Assembly: GCF_938039215.1 (NCBI RefSeq)
Contig: NZ_CALHVI010000050.1
Location: forward strand, 1 to 33,094
Origin: an uncultured Porphyromonas sp.
GTDB lineage: Bacteria; Bacteroidota; Bacteroidia; Bacteroidales; Porphyromonadaceae
Reading direction: 5' to 3'
Length of the DNA: 33,094 bases
In this document: piece by piece, positions 30,840 through 33,094 of the stretch
Layout of the letters: the number at the start of each line of letters is the position of its first letter
Position numbering within the stretch: the stretch's first letter is position 1
Translations under genes and position numbers: made by a program
The notes under the pieces: model-generated
What the model was told of the DNA's origin: nothing
Database searches by the model: none
What the model saw: only the letters and a program-made list of their open reading frames with translations

Positions 30840-31676
30840 TTAGTTCAGGGAGATGTTAGCTCCGAGGAGGAGGGCAATAGCCATGCCAACGGAGAGGAGG
30901 ATGCGGTAGTAGCCGAAGACACGGAAGCCATACTTCGTCACAAACTCGATGAAGAACTTGATGGCGAGTAGAGCTACCAAGAAGGCTACGATATTGCCCA
31001 CAAGGAGCGTGTGCCAGTTCGCCTCGAAGACCCCACTCATAGCGGGATCCTTGTAGAGCTTGTAGCCCTTGAGCAGGGTAGCACCGAACATCGTCGGGAC
31101 GGCGAGGAAGAAGGAGAATTCAGCAGCCTGTCTACGTGTCAGTCCCTGCTGCATACCTCCGAAGATCGTCGCCATGGAGCGAGAGACACCAGGCACCATC
31201 GCTAGGCACTGGAAGAGCCCGATGATGAAGGCATTCTTCGTCGTGACTGGGCGCTCGGTCTTGTGGGTGAAGATCCGATCGAAGTAGATCATCAAGATCC
31301 CTCCGAAGAAGAGCATCGCTAGGACGACCCACGTACTGCCGAGGAGGGTGTCGATCTTGTCGTTGAAGAGCGCACCGAGGATGGCTGCGGGGATACATCC
31401 GATGATCATCAGACCATAGAGCCGCCAGCCTCCGAGGCTCGTCGTTGGGTCAGGCTTTAGTCCGAAGATGGGGAAGGGCAGGAAGCGTCGGAAGTAATAG
31501 ACGAGGACCGAGAGGATGGCTCCGAACTGGATCATCACGGTGAAGGCCTTGAGATAGTCTGTGCTCTCCATCCCGAGGATCCCCTCAGTGAGGATCATGT
31601 GACCCGTCGAAGAGACGGGGAGGAACTCCGTCAGCCCTTCTACGATGGCCAGGATGATGCTCTCTAGGATACTCAT
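30840..31676 (-). CDS. uppP: Undecaprenyl-diphosphatase (BacA/UppP)
   Basis: An integral membrane enzyme that recycles undecaprenyl diphosphate to the monophosphate carrier used for peptidoglycan and O-antigen; it can confer bacitracin tolerance. The 278-aa protein has EGLTEFLPVSSTGHMIL (14-30) and PGVSRSMATI, the two BacA active-site motifs, and about eight membrane helices. Its start overlaps the DUF3098 stop by 4 nt. Confidence 0.97.
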   Translation of the reverse strand: MSILESIILAIVEGLTEFLPVSSTGHMILTEGILGMESTDYLKAFTVMIQFGAILSVLVYYFRRFLPFPIFGLKPDPTTSLGGWRLYGLMIIGCIPAAILGALFNDKIDTLLGSTWVVLAMLFFGGILMIYFDRIFTHKTERPVTTKNAFIIGLFQCLAMVPGVSRSMATIFGGMQQGLTRRQAAEFSFFLAVPTMFGATLLKGYKLYKDPAMSGVFEANWHTLLVGNIVAFLVALLAIKFFIEFVTKYGFRVFGYYRILLSVGMAIALLLGANISLN

Positions 31677-31912
31677 CGGGTAGCGTCCTCCCCTTTCTTG
31701 GTCGTTGTAGGCTTGACTAGGATGGCATAGATCATCAAGATGAAGCCAGAGAGGCAGATGATCGGAGCGACGACGATGCGTCGGCTACTGAAGATCTCGG
31801 GGCTGAAGGCGGTAGGATTTTCGCTCTGGCCTCCCGACATCAAGATGAAGCCGATGAGGATCAGGAGCAGGGAAGCTCCCATCAGGAGATAATTCTTTTT
31901 GCTGTAGAGCAT
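31673..31912 (-). CDS. DUF3098 small membrane protein
   Basis: A 79-aa protein with two hydrophobic helices (about 8-25 and 49-66) joined by a polar loop with the typical NPTAFSPEIFSSRRIVVAPI stretch. It belongs to a Bacteroidetes family of unknown role, nearly always between ftsX and uppP. Overlap with uppP is 4 nt. Confidence 0.9.
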   Translation of the reverse strand: MLYSKKNYLLMGASLLLILIGFILMSGGQSENPTAFSPEIFSSRRIVVAPIICLSGFILMIYAILVKPTTTKKGEDATR

Positions 31913-31955
31913 TGGGATATGTAGATACAGTTGGATGGCGGACGAAGGAAAGGGG

Positions 31956-32834
31956 TTAGATCAGATGGATCTTACCCTCCTCCATGTGGATGTAGCGGCG
32001 TGTGGCTCGCCATGAGGAGACGAAGCTCACCAGCACTCCGACCAGTGGGACGCAGATGGCTACTGCGACGAGGTGCATCGGAGGGCAGATCTTGAGCAGT
32101 GCATAGCCGAAGGCTTCTTCGATGCCGAAGAGTGCTCCAGAGAGGAGAGCTAGTGCTAGGAGTGCGCCGACAAAGCCCTCAAGGACAGCCCTACGGATGA
32201 AGGGGCGGCCGATGAAGCCCGAAGTTGCTCCGATGAGTGAGAGGGTACGGATGCGCATGCGCTGGGAGTAGATGACGAGCCCGGTAGCAGTATTGATCTG
32301 TAGGAAGCTCACGATGAGGTGTAGCCCGAGGAAGATCCAGAGGACGAAGCGGATCGTCTGCAGGTTCTTCGAGGCGGAGACCCACTGCCCTTGTTGCTCT
32401 TCGAGCCCTTCAGCCGTCTTGAAGAGGGGCTGAGAGGCGATGATCTTCTTGATGCTATCGGGGTGGGTGTATTCAGCCTTGAGGAAGATCTTAGCCATGG
32501 GCACAAGCGGATTGTACCCGAGGATCTTCGTAGGATCTTCGCCGAGGATAGAGGTGAGGCTACGAGCTGCGCTGTCAGCACTGATGATCTGTACCTCACG
32601 CACACAGGAGAGGCTACGGATCTCAGCAATGGTAGCTTCGGGGTTGCTCCCCTCGTCTTGGGGAAGTTCGATGGTGAAGGAGATACGCCCACGCACCTCT
32701 TCACTCATCCCTTGCTCTAGGACATAGACGAGCCCCAGAGCGCCGAGCATGAAGAGCGTGACGGTGATGCTGATGAAGCTCAGGAGGCGAGAGTAGCGTA
32801 GCGTCGATGATTGTTTTGATTTGGGCGCACCCAT
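31956..32834 (-). CDS. ftsX: Cell-division permease-like protein FtsX
   Basis: The membrane partner of the FtsE ATPase that transmits a signal for septal peptidoglycan hydrolysis. The 292-aa protein has a cytoplasmic tail, helix 1 (about 18-38), an extracytoplasmic domain (about 45-160) and three C-terminal helices with the FtsX/MacB-like core RIRTLSLIGATSGFIGRPFIRRAVLEGFVGALLA. ftsE is not adjacent, as is common in Bacteroidetes. It is first in the operon and starts 43 bp before DUF3098. Confidence 0.94.
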   Translation of the reverse strand: MGAPKSKQSSTLRYSRLLSFISITVTLFMLGALGLVYVLEQGMSEEVRGRISFTIELPQDEGSNPEATIAEIRSLSCVREVQIISADSAARSLTSILGEDPTKILGYNPLVPMAKIFLKAEYTHPDSIKKIIASQPLFKTAEGLEEQQGQWVSASKNLQTIRFVLWIFLGLHLIVSFLQINTATGLVIYSQRMRIRTLSLIGATSGFIGRPFIRRAVLEGFVGALLALALLSGALFGIEEAFGYALLKICPPMHLVAVAICVPLVGVLVSFVSSWRATRRYIHMEEGKIHLI

Positions 32835-32914
32835 ATAGCTATGTATCGGTCTGACAAATGGCTTGTCCTGCTATCCCTCCTTGAGGTAGGGATACAACAT
32901 GGACAATTTGCATG

Positions 32915-32922
32915 CAAAGATA
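32915..32922 (-). promoter_or_regulatory. -7 box (TATCTTTG) of the ftsX operon
   Basis: An exact TAnnTTTG match on the minus strand, 80 nt upstream of the ftsX start. The leader contains an imperfect hairpin (TATCCCT.../...AGGGATA, 32869-32892). The stretch 32940-33060 shows no gene. Confidence 0.55.
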
Positions 32923-33065
32923 GACATTCTCTGCACAAGGATCGCTGAGGCTCTGCCTCTCTGTAGTACATCCCTCCCTCCTAGCCTCCTACGGGCTGAT
33001 CCTAGGAAGAGAAAATCGGTGTCGAACGAGCCCGCTCAGTACGGGCGTTTGGGAGGGGTGAAAAA

Positions 33066-33094
33066 CGATCCACGGTAGGTCGCCGAAAAAACCT
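33066..33094 (+). repeat. 23-bp-period palindromic repeat array E (right end cut by window)
   Basis: One full unit CGATCCACGGTAGGTCG (33066-33082), the linker ccgaaaa and the start of a second unit. The layout matches the left edge of array D. Confidence 0.85.

Overview
The window looks like a chromosomal segment of a Bacteroidales bacterium, most plausibly Porphyromonas or a close relative. The grounds are the gene families (TM2 and DUF3098 proteins, FtsX-DUF3098-UppP-TruB-QueA-FolK order, Hpt-Adk-Obg order, CbiJ-CbiD fusion), the near absence of Shine-Dalgarno sequences, and repeated Bacteroidetes-type promoter boxes of the form TAnnTTTG. Most genes are GC-rich housekeeping genes. No phage, transposase, CRISPR array or rRNA was seen.

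Layout. 1-1130: a repeat array and a DUF2807 lipoprotein gene, ended by a strong two-way terminator. 1130-5540 (minus): ftsH, cdsA and a GHL10-type lipoprotein, apparently one operon with a leader of about 345 nt. 5541-6700: a gene-poor stretch with an apparent gene remnant and tRNA-Ser(GGA). 6679-8427 (minus): DUF2752, TM2 and YjjG-type HAD genes. 8584-8670: a second repeat array in a divergent gap, followed on the plus strand by a DEDDh exonuclease, typA/bipA, a DAACS-type symporter overlapping a beta-phosphoglucomutase-like HAD gene, and a terminator. 13440-13830: a dense cluster of palindromes between convergent genes, including a perfect 50-bp palindrome. 13880-15364 (minus): a divergent GH20 protein, with a 22-bp tandem repeat upstream. 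15679-18411 (minus): tRNA-Thr(TGT), obgE, adk, hpt. 18720-19439 (minus): an AT-rich membrane-anchored phosphoribosyltransferase-like gene, the best candidate for an accessory gene. 19626-20928: a third repeat array, an EamA transporter that appears leaderless, and a two-way terminator. 20947-24903 (minus): gyrA and a TPR protein. 25117-25204: a fourth repeat array. 25283-32834 (minus): a long, tightly packed run ftsX, DUF3098, uppP, truB, queA, folK, cbiJ-cbiD, DUF488, cbiB. A fifth array is cut by the window end.

How the genes fit together: the ftsH/cdsA and ftsX/uppP clusters serve membrane quality control, phospholipid synthesis, division and the undecaprenyl lipid carrier cycle. truB, queA, typA, obgE and the two tRNAs serve translation and ribosome biogenesis. 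hpt and adk serve purine salvage. Two cobalamin genes ride at the end of the ftsX operon.

The most unusual content is non-coding: a dispersed family of 23-bp-period palindromic arrays whose units are mutually complementary in an interleaved pattern (1 with 3, 2 with 4) in two arrays, and the palindrome cluster at 13440-13830. No clearly new multi-gene system was found.
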